A DNA stretch of 64,000 bases from Primula veris (GCA_963682055.1 OY821740.1:10936814-11000813), one strand, 5' to 3'; counted from the stretch's first letter, positions 40,001 through 56,146 are shown. Program-made: numbers and translations. The notes: a model not told the origin generated them from the letters alone.

Positions 40001-40269
40001 ACGCGGATCTGCTGCTATCCTTTGCCAAAGCGTATTGGGCCCGAGCTCGCGCCGTAGAGGTGCTGGAGCATATAAAAGGAATGAGTGGTGTGTCCCGGGC
40101 GGAACGCATGGTAGATGCGAGGGCCGGGGTAACTGAAACCACTGTTGCCCTGAACCGAATCGATGCGGTCATTCGTGAGCGTTTGGGGACGCAAATTAAC
40201 TCATTGCGAGATATTCATTTTGCCGATGTAGTAGAGACTTCGGCGTCTGTTGAGGGATTGTCGGATTAA
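37062..40269 (+). CDS. Spliced antisense gene of element 2 with a 'gypsy-type transposon' domain (about 877 aa)
   Basis: Predicted exons: 37062-37070 (only three codons, before GTAAGT), 37295-38200 (ends GAG|GTATGT), 38291 or 38354 to 38812 (both acceptors in frame; ends AGG|GTACGT), 38888-39490, 39676-40269. Every junction is phase 0 and removing the introns removes all in-frame stops. The fourth donor (CAG|GTGGAA) is weak; if unused, the protein ends at TGA 39500-39502. Exon 2 has a segment (LRLPFTNWVASFFEAV, then IAPAQLALNGYRTLNG) like the plant domain called 'putative gypsy type transposon' (Transposase_28), known from antisense ORFs of Tat elements. It is followed by a Lys/Arg patch (KKTVRSKRRA), an acidic region, and a strong coiled coil in exon 4 (repeated EKEKLVAEKDNLLAEK-type heptads). 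Stop TAA overlaps AATAAA at 40268-40273. Biochemical role unknown. Confidence 0.6.
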
Positions 40270-40396
40270 TAAAATAGCTTGTTTTGTCGTCTTCTTTGTA
40301 GCTTGTATATAAAAAATACTCTTTTGTTTTTTATTTTTTTTTTATTTTTTTATTCATCTTTTCTCGTTCTTCTCCCCCCCTCTTTTTTTTTTATAG

Positions 40397-41047
40397 GCAC
40401 ATGCTACTATGTCGCACCAGGCTGGTTCTCCATGCCTAGTTAACCCGGGGTTAGGACCTACTGGTGCTGCCCGGGACGAGGTCTCATCTGGTGCGGCTAG
40501 TGAGGTGCCTGACAGGTGGCCCTACATTGTTTTGATGAGCAAAAATGTCAAATTGACCGACCAATGTGCTCGACTGCGGACCAAGCTGAAAACCCAGGCG
40601 GCCTCTTTTCGAGAATACGTTCGCCGTGCCGAGCATGCTGTTGAGGTTCAGGAGCGTCGTTTGGATCGATATTGGCGTGCAAAGGGCGAGTACTTCGGCA
40701 AATTAAAGTTGCTTGTGACCAAGGCCAACGTGTTTGTGAAGTATTTCCGTTTGTCCCGCGCCAGATACGATGCTTCCGCAGCTGTGATTGAAGCTCGCCG
40801 TGACCTCTCCTTTGACGATGATCGCCGTAAAGCGGCCTCGGATGCTCACGAGTCCGCCAAAGAAGCCGAGTTCAACGCGCGGCTTCAGACGCTGACTTGT
40901 GTTGGGGCTCATACGACCAATTTTGATGCCCTCATTTCTGAGGAGCGTTTTGATGGTGATGAGTCTGATGGGTACACAACGACTGATGACGAAGAGATTG
41001 AGCTCGGTCAATTACCGTCGTGCTCCTCCTGCAGTAGCTCTTCTTAA
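40397..41047 (+). CDS. Antisense coiled-coil ORF at the inner end of the gene row
   Basis: The frame is open from an AG at 40395-40396 (TTTTTATAG) through ATG 40409 to TAA at 41045-41047; 212 aa from that ATG. Coiled coil over about residues 45-90, Arg-rich middle (EVQERRLDRYWRAKGEY), then an acidic-serine tail (DGYTTTDDEEIELGQL, SSCSSSS). It is either the last exon of the gene to its left or a separate unit, since TATATAAAA lies near 40304 about 100 bp before the ATG. Element 1 has a comparable exon at 158-682, also with 12 nt between AG and ATG. Confidence 0.6.
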   Translation, partial: AHATMSHQAGSPCLVNPGLGPTGAARDEVSSGAASEVPDRWPYIVLMSKNVKLTDQCARLRTKLKTQAASFREYVRRAEHAVEVQERRLDRYWRAKGEYFGKLKLLVTKANVFVKYFRLSRARYDASAAVIEARRDLSFDDDRRKAASDAHESAKEAEFNARLQTLTCVGAHTTNFDALISEERFDGDESDGYTTTDDEEIELGQLPSCSSCSSSS

Positions 41048-41342
41048 ATGAATCTCTTTAGTGTCGTTGATCTTCTTGTTGCCTCCGTAATGCGGGCGAG
41101 AACTATATATGTGATTTCTTTATTCCTGTTTTGTACCTTTCCATTGCCGTATTGCTATTTAATTGATTGGATCGATTTTTCCTTGCCAAATCATTTGTTA
41201 TTTCGTTATTCCTGTTTTGAAAATGCTTCTTGTTGATATTTTGTTGTTTAGATTGATTCTCCTTCATTGTTTTAGCCAATTTATATTGCATCGCCGTCGT
41301 AATGTGGACCTGAATAATTCCTTGCATTGTACCTGCATATAA

Positions 41343-42105
41343 ATTTCATAGTATTCCTAGGCGTTCCTTCGGTAACACGCCATGTTGGGAATTTCATAGT
41401 ATGCCTAGACGTTCCTTTGGTAACACGCCATTTACGGACTTTCATTGTATTCCTAGGCACTTCGGCCATGCTGGGAATTTCATAGTATCCCTAGACGTTC
41501 CTTCGGTAACACGCCATTTACGGGATTTCATAGTATGCCTAGACGTTCCTTTGATAACACGCCATTTACGGACTTTCATTGTATTCCTAGGCACTTTGGC
41601 CATGCTGGGAATTTCATAGTATCCCTAGACATTCCTTCGGTAACACGCCATTTACGGGATTTCATAGTATGCCTAGACGTTCCTTTGGTAACACGCCATT
41701 TACGGACTTTCATTGTATTCCTAGGCACTTCGGCCATGCTGGGAATTTCATAGTATCCCTAGACGTTCCTTCGGTAACACGCCATTTACGGGATTTTATA
41801 GTATGCCTAGACGTTCCTTTGGTAACACGCCATTTACGGACTTTCATTGTATTCCTAGGCACTTCGGCCATGCTGGGAATTTCATAGTATCCCTAGACGT
41901 TCCTTCGGTAACACGCCATTTACGGGATTTCATAGTATGCCTAGACGTTCCTTTGGTAACACGCCATTTACGGACTTTCATTGTATTCCTAGGCACTTCG
42001 GCCATGCTGGGAATTTCATAGTATCCCTAGACGTTCCTTCGGTAACACGCCATTTACGGGATTTCATAGTATTCTAGGCACTTTGGCCATGTTGAGAATC
42101 TCATG
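41343..42105. repeat. 134-bp higher-order tandem repeat in the 3' UTR of element 2
   Basis: The period is exactly 134 bp (GCCTAGACGTTCCTTTG recurs at 41403, 41537, 41671, 41805, 41939), about five copies plus partial ends. Each unit is made of three related subunits of 48, 48 and 38 bp beginning TTTCAT(A/T)GTAT. It lies between pol and the antisense genes, as in element 1. The repeated 72-aa ORFs over it are artefacts. Confidence 0.95.
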
Positions 42106-42216
42106 GTATTAGTAGACAGCATAATAATATATGTTATTCATTCAAAAGAAGAAAGATATCATTAAGCAAGAAGGGTAAGGTAGCACCTGTACTTGTACTT
42201 GTATTCGGAGCATTGC

Positions 42217-45200
42217 CTATATGTAGTACTTCTTTAGGTTAGCCACGTTCCAAGAATTCTTTTCCCCTCGGCTGTTGGTGAACAGGACGCTTTCGATTTT
42301 GTAAGAGACTGGACTTGTTCGCTTGACGATTTCGTATGGGCCTTCCCAGGTAGGGCTCAGTTTGCCATGTATTTCGTTGCGGGTATAGACCGTCACTCGT
42401 CGCAGCACCAGTTCTCCTACCATGAATTCTTTAGATCCTTTTACTCTCTTGTCATAGGTTTGCTTTACGCTTTGTTGGTATTTAGCTAAGGTAAGGGCCG
42501 CTATCTCTCGTTTCTCGTCTATCATGTCGAGCTCTTCTCTCATTCTTTGTTCATTATTTCCCTGCTCGACCAACGTTGTTCGGAGCGTAGGTAGCCCGAT
42601 CTCTGTCGGTATGACGGCCTCAACACCGTATGCTAAGCTAAACGGGGTTTCCTTGGTGCCCGTCTTGGGTGTAGTTCGGCACGACCATAAAACGTTGAGT
42701 AGCCGCTCGGGCCACCTCCCCTTTGCCTGTTCAAGGGTGGTCTTGATGCCGTCTAATATTGTTCGGTTTGACACTTCGGCTTGCCCGTTCCCTTGTGGGT
42801 ATGTCGGCGTCGAATAGAATTTTCGGATACCGAGTTCCTCATACCACAGCTGTAAATTGGCATCTTTGAACTGGGTTCCGTTGTCGGCGACTATAGCGTA
42901 CGGTATACCGAACCTAGTTATGATGTATTCCCAAATGAATTGTTTGACGTTGCTGGCTTTGATTTCTCGGAGGGGTTTAGCTTCGACCCATTTGGTGAAA
43001 TAATCAGTCGCAACGATCAGATATTCCACATTCCCGGGTGCTCTTGGGAGTTTACCGACCAAATCGATTGCCCATTGAGCGAACGGCCATGGCGCTGATA
43101 CCGGGGTCATCATAGATGTAGGGAGCCGTGGTATCTTGGCGAATCGTTGGCACTTGTCGCATCGTTGGACGTATGCATCGGCGTCTCGCTTGATATAGGG
43201 CCACCAATATCCTTGGGTCACTGCCTTGTTTGCAAGGGATCGCCCTTTGATGTGTGCTCCGCAAGATCCTTCATGGATTTCTTCCAAGACCGGCAGTTGT
43301 AGCTCGGTCGGAACGCACAGTAGATATGGTCCCCGGTAACTGGATTTGTATAGTTTACCGTCCTCGGATAGCCAGAAGCGAGGAGCTTTTCTTGTAATTT
43401 TCAGCGCTTTTATCTTGTCGATCGGAAGCGTTCCATTTCGCAGATAATGGGTCATATCCTCCATCCATCCTAGTTCGTACTGTATCGATGTTACCCGGTT
43501 TACCCTTTTTATTATGCTCGGGGTCGGCAGTAGTTCCACGGTGATCGACCGGGTGTCGGACAATGTTAGTGTCGAGGCTAGGGTGGCCAATGCATCGGCA
43601 TGTGCATTCTCGGTGCGATTGATTCTTACTAACTCGCACTGTTCGAAGGTTGCCATCAAGCTTTGGACTTTCTCTTGGTAGAGGATCATTCTATCATCTT
43701 TCGCTTGGTACTCGCCGATGGCTTGATTGACGATGAGCATGGAGTCTGAGCTTGCAATTAAGTGGGAGCATCCGAGGGACCGGGCAATAAGCATGCCATT
43801 TATCATGGCCTCGTATTCTGCCTCATTGTTGGTAGCTCGGAAGCCCAGTTTTATGCTTTTTTCGATGATTGCTCCCTCGCTGGACCTTAGGACGATCCCT
43901 GCTCCCGATCCGTCCTTGGTGGCTGATCCGTCGACATGTATCTGCCAGTGTGATTGTGGAGAGAGTGCCAAAGGCTCGTCATAGCCTTCGGTGAATTCTG
44001 CGACGAAATCGGCCAGGACTTGTCCCTTTATGGCGTGGCGGGGTGCGAACTCGATATGAAATTGGGATAGCTCGACCCCCCAGGCGGCAACTCGGCCGCT
44101 AATGTCAGTCCGTCGAAGCGACTCTTTAATATGAAATTTTGTGTATACCCGGACCTGATGAGCTATGAAATAGTGTGGCAACTTCCTGGTTGCGACGACC
44201 AATGCCAGACACAGCTTTTCCAAGGGTAGATAACGTGTTTCGGCTTCGACCAGAGTCTTGCTGAAGAAATAGATCGGAAATTGTTCGCGACCTTCTTCTC
44301 TCAGGATGACCGCGCTCACAGCTGTAGAGGAAACTGCTAGGTAGCATGCCAGAATGTCTCCTCTGTTCGGCCTTACTAGCAGTGGCAATGTCCTCAAGTA
44401 CTCTTTGAGATTGTTGAACGAAGCTTCACATTCCGGGTCCCAGACGAATTTTCTATCCTTCTTGAGTGATTCGAAAAATGGCCGTCCCTTATCTGCGGAT
44501 CGACTAATGAACCTGCTCAGCGCGGCCATCATTCCCGTGAGCTCTTGTACCTGTTTCTTATTCTTGGGCGCCGCTAGGTTTCGTAGAGCCGTTATTTGAT
44601 CGGGATTGGCCTCTATTCCTCGTCGGCTAACCATATGTCCCAAGAATTTCCCTTTGCTGATGCCAAATGCACACTTGCTCGCATTGAGTTTCAGTTTGTG
44701 CTCGCCCAGCGTTCGGAAAACGTCCCTGATATCTTGAAGGTGGGATGTGGCTCTTTCGCTTTTGACGACCATGTCGTCTATGTATACCTCCATTGTTTTC
44801 CCTATATGATCTCGACATACCCGTGTTATCATCCTTTGGTATGTTGCCCCCGCATTGCGTAGACCGAACGGCATTACCGTATAGCAATAATTTCCCAAAG
44901 GCGATATAAATGAAGTCTTTTCTTGATCCTCACGGGCGAGGGGAATTTGATGGTATCCTGAGTACGCGTCGAGAAAGGTCATCCGTTCTGCTCCCGCTGT
45001 TGCGTCCACCAGTTGATCGATCCTTGGAAGGGGAAAGTGGTCCCTCGGGCAGGCTTTGTTGAGGTTGGTGAAGTCTATACAGACTCTCTCCTTCCCGTTC
45101 TTCTTGGGGACGACGACCGGGTTGGACAACCATTTTGGATAGTAAACCTCCCTTATGGCTCCAGCCTCCAATAGCTTTTGTACTTCGGCGATTATAGCTG

Positions 45201-48135
45201 CTCTGTGCTGTACGGAGACTTTCCTGCTCCTCTGTACTATTGGCTTGTACTCGGCGTTTACACTTAGGTGGTGGCATGCTGTATTGGGGTCTAGGCCCGG
45301 CATGTCTTTAGGACTCCAGGCGAATTTATCAGTGTTGTTGAGGAGGAACGCTTCCAACTCCTCGGATTCCTGTTTTGGAAGGTTGTCGCCGAGGAGGAAG
45401 TAATGCTCCTCGTCCATATCTGGTATATACACTTTCCTGAGTGTCTCTCCTACTTGTTCTTCGACAACCCTTTCGGCTTTGGATATTTGGCTGATCAGTT
45501 TCTTTGTGCTGGTGGGTTGTTCCATAGTGCTTCGTTGTTGTTGGAGAGTAGCGGTGATGTCCTCGCAGCGTCTTGAATCTTCTTGACATCCTCTGGCTGT
45601 CTCGATCGCCCCCCTATCATTCGGGTATTTGACCTTTTGGTGATAGGTCGAGGGTATAGCCTTCATGGCATGTAACCAAGGTCGGCCCAATATTGCGTTG
45701 TGCCCGGAGTGGTCGTCGACCACTAAAAACTCCACGGGAACCGACATGGACCCTGTTGTGACACTGAGGACGATCTTACCCAAAGGTTTGGTCGTTTCGG
45801 AGATGAATCCGATCAGTGTGACATCGGTAGGCTGAAGATCTTGCAGCTTGAGTTCCATCTTGTCGAAGAGCTCCTTGTACATGATATCACAAGAGGCTCC
45901 TTGGTCGACAAGTACCCTGCCGACAGTGTCTAGGCCGATTTGAACACGGAGGTTAATGGCGTCTCCGTGGGGGTAAACCACCCCTTCTTCGTCAAGATCC
46001 GAGAAAGAAATGGGCGGATGTCGTCGTGGTGTGCATTGTCGTTTAGAGGTCGACGCCTGTGATGTCTTGGCTACTTGACCAAAGTGGGCTAGCTGCCGTT
46101 GTCGTGATCGTTCCCCGCCTGGGCCCTTTGGTCGTGACATATGAACGACATTGATCGTTTTGCCTTGCCGGTTATCAGATCCCTCGATGGCCAGTTGTTT
46201 GCCTTTATTCCCAGCTCCTTTGATGAACTTGGCTAGGTATCCTGCATCGCCCCACTGGTTCATTCTCCATCGCAGGTTACGGCAGTGCTCAGTGAGATGG
46301 CCATGATCCTCGTGATATGCGCAGAAGAGCTTGGAATCTCTCTGATTGGGGGGAGAGATGATCGGTTGTGGTCGGGAATACCAACTTTCCCTGCATATAT
46401 CCTTGAGGATATCTTCAGCAGACAGGTTGAAAGTGTATCGCAGCTCGACCGGTCCGAAAGTGTTTCGGTGTTCCCTCTCTTGGGGCCGAACCTGTTGAAA
46501 GGGCTTGGGTGGCCTCGGGTAGGCGAGCTGGAGCGGTTTATGTTCGTTGGTCGGTGTTGGGTATGCGATCTGGAGCGGTTTGGGTTCTAGTGCTCGTGGC
46601 CGCTCTCCCCTGCTATGGACCTCGGGCTCTTTGCCCTTTCTGGTCGGTTGGAATGCTTCTCCCTGGTTATTTCTAACTCTTTTGCGACCCACCTGTGCCT
46701 CGCGGACCGACTCTCTTCTCGGTAGAGTCCGGTTGAGGAAACGCAATTCGTCGTTTTTATCGGTGAGGTGAGTACAATAGGCTAGCAGGGAATCAGTGGT
46801 TGGGAAGTTTTTGCCTATGAACTTCCTTCTCGCCCAATAGCCATTAGGGATGGAATTGATAAAGTTTTGGATGGCTATATTATGGGCATATTGTGGAATC
46901 TGGTTTGCTACGTCAATAAAATGTATGCAGTAATCGTTGAGCCTTTCATTTGGTATCATCGTCATTTTAAGAAGGGTTTCGATACTAACCTTCTTTTTCC
47001 GATGAGCGGCATATCGGGTGGAGTACGCTCTTAGCAGTTCTGCCCAGTTTCTAATGGAGCCCCGTGGTAAGTTATGATACCATGACGAAGCCTCTTGACC
47101 CAAGCTGTTTTTGAAAAATTTGCACATCAGTGCATGGTCATCACTCCACAGTTCCATCTTCGTCTTGTAGTGCCTCAGATGGTCGATAGGGCAACTCTTC
47201 CCGTCATAGAGCCTGAATTCGGGGATGACGAATCCCATAGGATTGCGGTACCGCGTGATCTGTTCAGCACACGGGGTTTCTTGGCATACATTCCAAGCCT
47301 GTTGGAACGCGTCATCCGTGACTTGGTAGGGGGGAGGGTATCCTCCCTGATGTGGTGGTGGGCCATATCCCTCCCCGATCCTGTATTCGGGATATCTATC
47401 GTCCTTCGTGTTTGTGTGGACACGTTCAATATGAGTGTTCGGATGGACGATAGTTATTGGGACATTGCCCCCTTGGTGGGGGACTCTTGTATCGGGTCGC
47501 CGACCCGCTGCCTCCAGGGCGGCCCTGTAGGCAGAATCTTCCACTTCATGGCGTGGGTCTTTGTCGGGTTGGATAACTGGCAATACGATGCCGGCCGCTG
47601 TCATGGCCGTCATGCATGCCGCCAGCTGAGCTTGTAGCTGGGTGTAGTTCCTTTCATCGGCTGATGGAACGATATGTTGTACCTCCACTGTGGGTGGTGT
47701 AATCATCCTCGGAGAATTAGTCGGCAGTCGGGGCGACTGTCCGAGTACCTGATCCTCGGGCATACCAAACTGACGGGCCTCGCCCGTTTGTAAACGAGCA
47801 CCGGAGTTGACCGAGGCCGTAGGCAAAGGGACTCTTGAGCTCGGCCCTGCTTGGGACCCGGTTAAGCGTTTTCGTGCACGCCTTAATACGGGCACGTCTT
47901 GTTCGTCCTCCGAAGACGAAAGGTGTTCGTCGACAATCCCTTCGATGAAATGTCGGGGTGGTTCAACCGGTTGTTCTTGGTTGATGTAGGAGGTTGTTGG
48001 TTGGTTTCCGGATTGGATGGCTTCATATCTGTCGCGGATAGCGAGTAGATCGTCGAGGTCTTGTTGGCTAATTCGCGTGTTTTGGTTATTGGTCTCTACT
48101 ATCTCGGGATGGGTTTCCTCTACATTGGTAACCAT
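42217..48135 (-). CDS. Gag-pro-pol polyprotein, Tat-type Ty3/gypsy (1972 aa)
   Basis: One uninterrupted ORF. Gag core about 300-460; zinc-knuckle variant C605-H608-H613-C618; protease D744 in DQGA; reverse transcriptase about 990-1165 with YIDD at 1118-1121; degenerate native RNase H about 1255-1385 (CYLAVS where the catalytic Asp is expected); archaeal-type RNase H about 1395-1520 with D1402, E1440, D1464, D1514; integrase zinc site H1621, H1628, C1659, C1662; core D1691, D1751, E1787 (DD35E). It differs clearly from the element 1 protein in gag, so the two belong to different Tat families. Stop at 42217-42219. Likely active given LTR near-identity. Confidence 0.96.
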   Translation of the reverse strand: MVTNVEETHPEIVETNNQNTRISQQDLDDLLAIRDRYEAIQSGNQPTTSYINQEQPVEPPRHFIEGIVDEHLSSSEDEQDVPVLRRARKRLTGSQAGPSSRVPLPTASVNSGARLQTGEARQFGMPEDQVLGQSPRLPTNSPRMITPPTVEVQHIVPSADERNYTQLQAQLAACMTAMTAAGIVLPVIQPDKDPRHEVEDSAYRAALEAAGRRPDTRVPHQGGNVPITIVHPNTHIERVHTNTKDDRYPEYRIGEGYGPPPHQGGYPPPYQVTDDAFQQAWNVCQETPCAEQITRYRNPMGFVIPEFRLYDGKSCPIDHLRHYKTKMELWSDDHALMCKFFKNSLGQEASSWYHNLPRGSIRNWAELLRAYSTRYAAHRKKKVSIETLLKMTMIPNERLNDYCIHFIDVANQIPQYAHNIAIQNFINSIPNGYWARRKFIGKNFPTTDSLLAYCTHLTDKNDELRFLNRTLPRRESVREAQVGRKRVRNNQGEAFQPTRKGKEPEVHSRGERPRALEPKPLQIAYPTPTNEHKPLQLAYPRPPKPFQQVRPQEREHRNTFGPVELRYTFNLSAEDILKDICRESWYSRPQPIISPPNQRDSKLFCAYHEDHGHLTEHCRNLRWRMNQWGDAGYLAKFIKGAGNKGKQLAIEGSDNRQGKTINVVHMSRPKGPGGERSRQRQLAHFGQVAKTSQASTSKRQCTPRRHPPISFSDLDEEGVVYPHGDAINLRVQIGLDTVGRVLVDQGASCDIMYKELFDKMELKLQDLQPTDVTLIGFISETTKPLGKIVLSVTTGSMSVPVEFLVVDDHSGHNAILGRPWLHAMKAIPSTYHQKVKYPNDRGAIETARGCQEDSRRCEDITATLQQQRSTMEQPTSTKKLISQISKAERVVEEQVGETLRKVYIPDMDEEHYFLLGDNLPKQESEELEAFLLNNTDKFAWSPKDMPGLDPNTACHHLSVNAEYKPIVQRSRKVSVQHRAAIIAEVQKLLEAGAIREVYYPKWLSNPVVVPKKNGKERVCIDFTNLNKACPRDHFPLPRIDQLVDATAGAERMTFLDAYSGYHQIPLAREDQEKTSFISPLGNYCYTVMPFGLRNAGATYQRMITRVCRDHIGKTMEVYIDDMVVKSERATSHLQDIRDVFRTLGEHKLKLNASKCAFGISKGKFLGHMVSRRGIEANPDQITALRNLAAPKNKKQVQELTGMMAALSRFISRSADKGRPFFESLKKDRKFVWDPECEASFNNLKEYLRTLPLLVRPNRGDILACYLAVSSTAVSAVILREEGREQFPIYFFSKTLVEAETRYLPLEKLCLALVVATRKLPHYFIAHQVRVYTKFHIKESLRRTDISGRVAAWGVELSQFHIEFAPRHAIKGQVLADFVAEFTEGYDEPLALSPQSHWQIHVDGSATKDGSGAGIVLRSSEGAIIEKSIKLGFRATNNEAEYEAMINGMLIARSLGCSHLIASSDSMLIVNQAIGEYQAKDDRMILYQEKVQSLMATFEQCELVRINRTENAHADALATLASTLTLSDTRSITVELLPTPSIIKRVNRVTSIQYELGWMEDMTHYLRNGTLPIDKIKALKITRKAPRFWLSEDGKLYKSSYRGPYLLCVPTELQLPVLEEIHEGSCGAHIKGRSLANKAVTQGYWWPYIKRDADAYVQRCDKCQRFAKIPRLPTSMMTPVSAPWPFAQWAIDLVGKLPRAPGNVEYLIVATDYFTKWVEAKPLREIKASNVKQFIWEYIITRFGIPYAIVADNGTQFKDANLQLWYEELGIRKFYSTPTYPQGNGQAEVSNRTILDGIKTTLEQAKGRWPERLLNVLWSCRTTPKTGTKETPFSLAYGVEAVIPTEIGLPTLRTTLVEQGNNEQRMREELDMIDEKREIAALTLAKYQQSVKQTYDKRVKGSKEFMVGELVLRRVTVYTRNEIHGKLSPTWEGPYEIVKRTSPVSYKIESVLFTNSRGEKNSWNVANLKKYYI

Positions 48136-48195
48136 TGTCGCTCGTCTGGCAGAGTATTGGTATTCGAATTCTAAACTAGTTGGGAACTAGATGAT

Positions 48196-48212
48196 TCCCG
48201 GAGACGGCGCCA
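48196..48212 (-). other. Primer-binding site of element 2
   Basis: Minus strand TGGCGCCGTCTCCGGGA, two bases inside the 5' LTR. Bases 1-9 and the later CCGGG fit the tRNA-Asp 3' end, with two mismatches between. Confidence 0.75.
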
Positions 48213-48214
48213 TT

Positions 48215-48752
48215 TGATAAGGCCATAACTTTGGTCGGTCGCGTTAGGCCTTTCAACAATGATATAATGATAAATAAACCACGAGTAAATGATACTTCCT
48301 GATCTTTATTATTGCTCGGATTATTGTCCTTATTCGGACTATTACATTTGCTCGATATAACTATTTAATCTCTCGTCTTGATCTTTCTCCTCTTTTATTC
48401 GGTGCTCGGCTGTCTTGTCTCGGTTTATTTCTCGAAGTGATATGCTTTGGTTAGTTTCTCTCTTTTCTTAACTTCTCTCTATATTTTTTGGATAGATTTT
48501 CTGGTCCTTTTCTAGGAGGGGTAGTTGGCTATTTATAGGCAACTGCGCCTTCTAGGATATTGACAAATGTCTTCATCCCAGGGAGTTTTCAGACGAGGGT
48601 CCCCCTTTGATTGAGCTTGGGCTTTGGGTAGTAGCACCTCAATTCCTTATAAAAAGTATGAGATGACCCATTTAAGCGTTGGATACCCATTTATAAAGTG
48701 GGTTGATTATGGCCCGAATAAAATATTCGGGTCTGATTTTTATGTTCTATCA
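48215..48752 (-). repeat. 5' LTR of element 2
   Basis: 538 bp, followed by the GACAT duplication. Minus-strand TATAAATAG at 48537-48529 is the likely U3 promoter. Confidence 0.97.
48529..48537 (-). promoter_or_regulatory. TATA box in 5' LTR of element 2
   Basis: TATAAATAG on the minus strand, about 215 bp from the outer LTR end; it would drive gag-pol transcription. Confidence 0.6.
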
Positions 48753-49420
48753 GACATGAACGAAACAGCAATACTATAATTAATGAAACATCAAATAATG
48801 AATAATAATTATATAATTCATAAAGTGATCGCCAAAACTAGTGTTACAGTTAAAAACATTGTTATCGTCTGACACATTATTGAGTGCTACATCATCAAGC
48901 TAACCGGTCCAATGTAGTAGGCATTATTTCTTCTTATTTTGAAAAACCCTCCATTTTTTTTTTATCCCTTCTAAAGAAGTAAAACCTGTAAACTTCGCAG
49001 GTGACAGGGTTCAAACCCTGACATTGAGCATGGTATACTTGGTTAACAAACACATGCATATCAATCCCTACTAATGTCTGACAGTGCAATTCACTACAAG
49101 GGAACTTATATGTTCGATGGAGATGCTCTAAAGAGGACAAAATTTTAATAGGTTTCTCCCAAATGGAGTACGATCTGGTAGATACTAGATATAGAGTTTT
49201 CTTTTTGAACTTTAACTTTAATTAACTTGAATTTGTTTTTTATTCTTTTTTATGGAAAAACGAATTTAGCCGGCCGGCTCATCCTATTTTTGATTACCAT
49301 TAACACTAATCTTATATACGGACACTTCTTGATTTGTTCAAACTTGTAAACTACATTCTTGACCCTTCTCCTTGTCTTTATTTATTTGGGTATTTTTGGC
49401 CATATTTTCATTACAAACGA
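48753..49420. other. 5' flank of GH1 copy 4
   Basis: No gene. 48996-49045 holds a tRNA-like B box (GGTTCAAACCC, 49008-49018), related to 17531-17580. 48759-48788 repeats 31415-31444 from the other side of element 2. Confidence 0.45.
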
Positions 49421-49428
49421 TATAAATA
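49421..49428 (+). promoter_or_regulatory. TATA box of GH1 copy 4
   Basis: TATAAATA, 49 bp before the ATG. Confidence 0.65.
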
Positions 49429-49469
49429 AGACTAAGTTACTGAGAAAATTGAAATCATTGTAGCTGGGC

Positions 49470-56037
<6,568 letters not shown>

Positions 56038-56140
56038 GGTTCTTTTTGAACAGGAGAGTTGCTAAAGCAATTACACATCCAGTATTTTGTTTAACTTTTC
56101 TCCGAAATAGTTTGAATTAAAAATTTTCTTGTTACGAATG

Positions 56141-56146
56141 AATAAA
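56141..56146 (+). terminator. Poly(A) signal of GH1 copy 4
   Basis: AATAAA 104 bp after the stop codon. Confidence 0.45.

Larger units (their letters stand above)
31511..48752 (-). mobile_element. 17.2-kb Tat-lineage Ty3/gypsy retrotransposon with antisense genes (element 2)
   Basis: Two 538-bp LTRs (31511-32048 and 48215-48752), GACAT duplicated at 31506-31510 and 48753-48757, LTR ends TGATA...TATCA. On the minus strand: primer-binding site, gag-pro-pol (48135 to 42217), 134-bp tandem repeat, then about 9 kb that codes on the plus strand. The LTRs differ at only two positions (31729/48433 and 31910/48614, both transitions). At commonly used plant rates this means insertion within the last few hundred thousand years. 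Every major part looks intact, so the copy may be active. Confidence 0.97.

Noticed and set aside
41401..42021. Four near-identical 72-aa plus-strand ORFs
   Set aside because: They start once per 134-bp tandem repeat and exist only because each repeat has the same chance frame; no start context or promoter.
41343..42105. CRISPR array
   Set aside because: Units are directly adjacent with no unique spacers, and this is a plant retrotransposon.
42524..47989. Plus-strand ORFs up to 180 aa opposite the element 2 polyprotein
   Set aside because: Same reason: shadow frames of a domain-complete gene.
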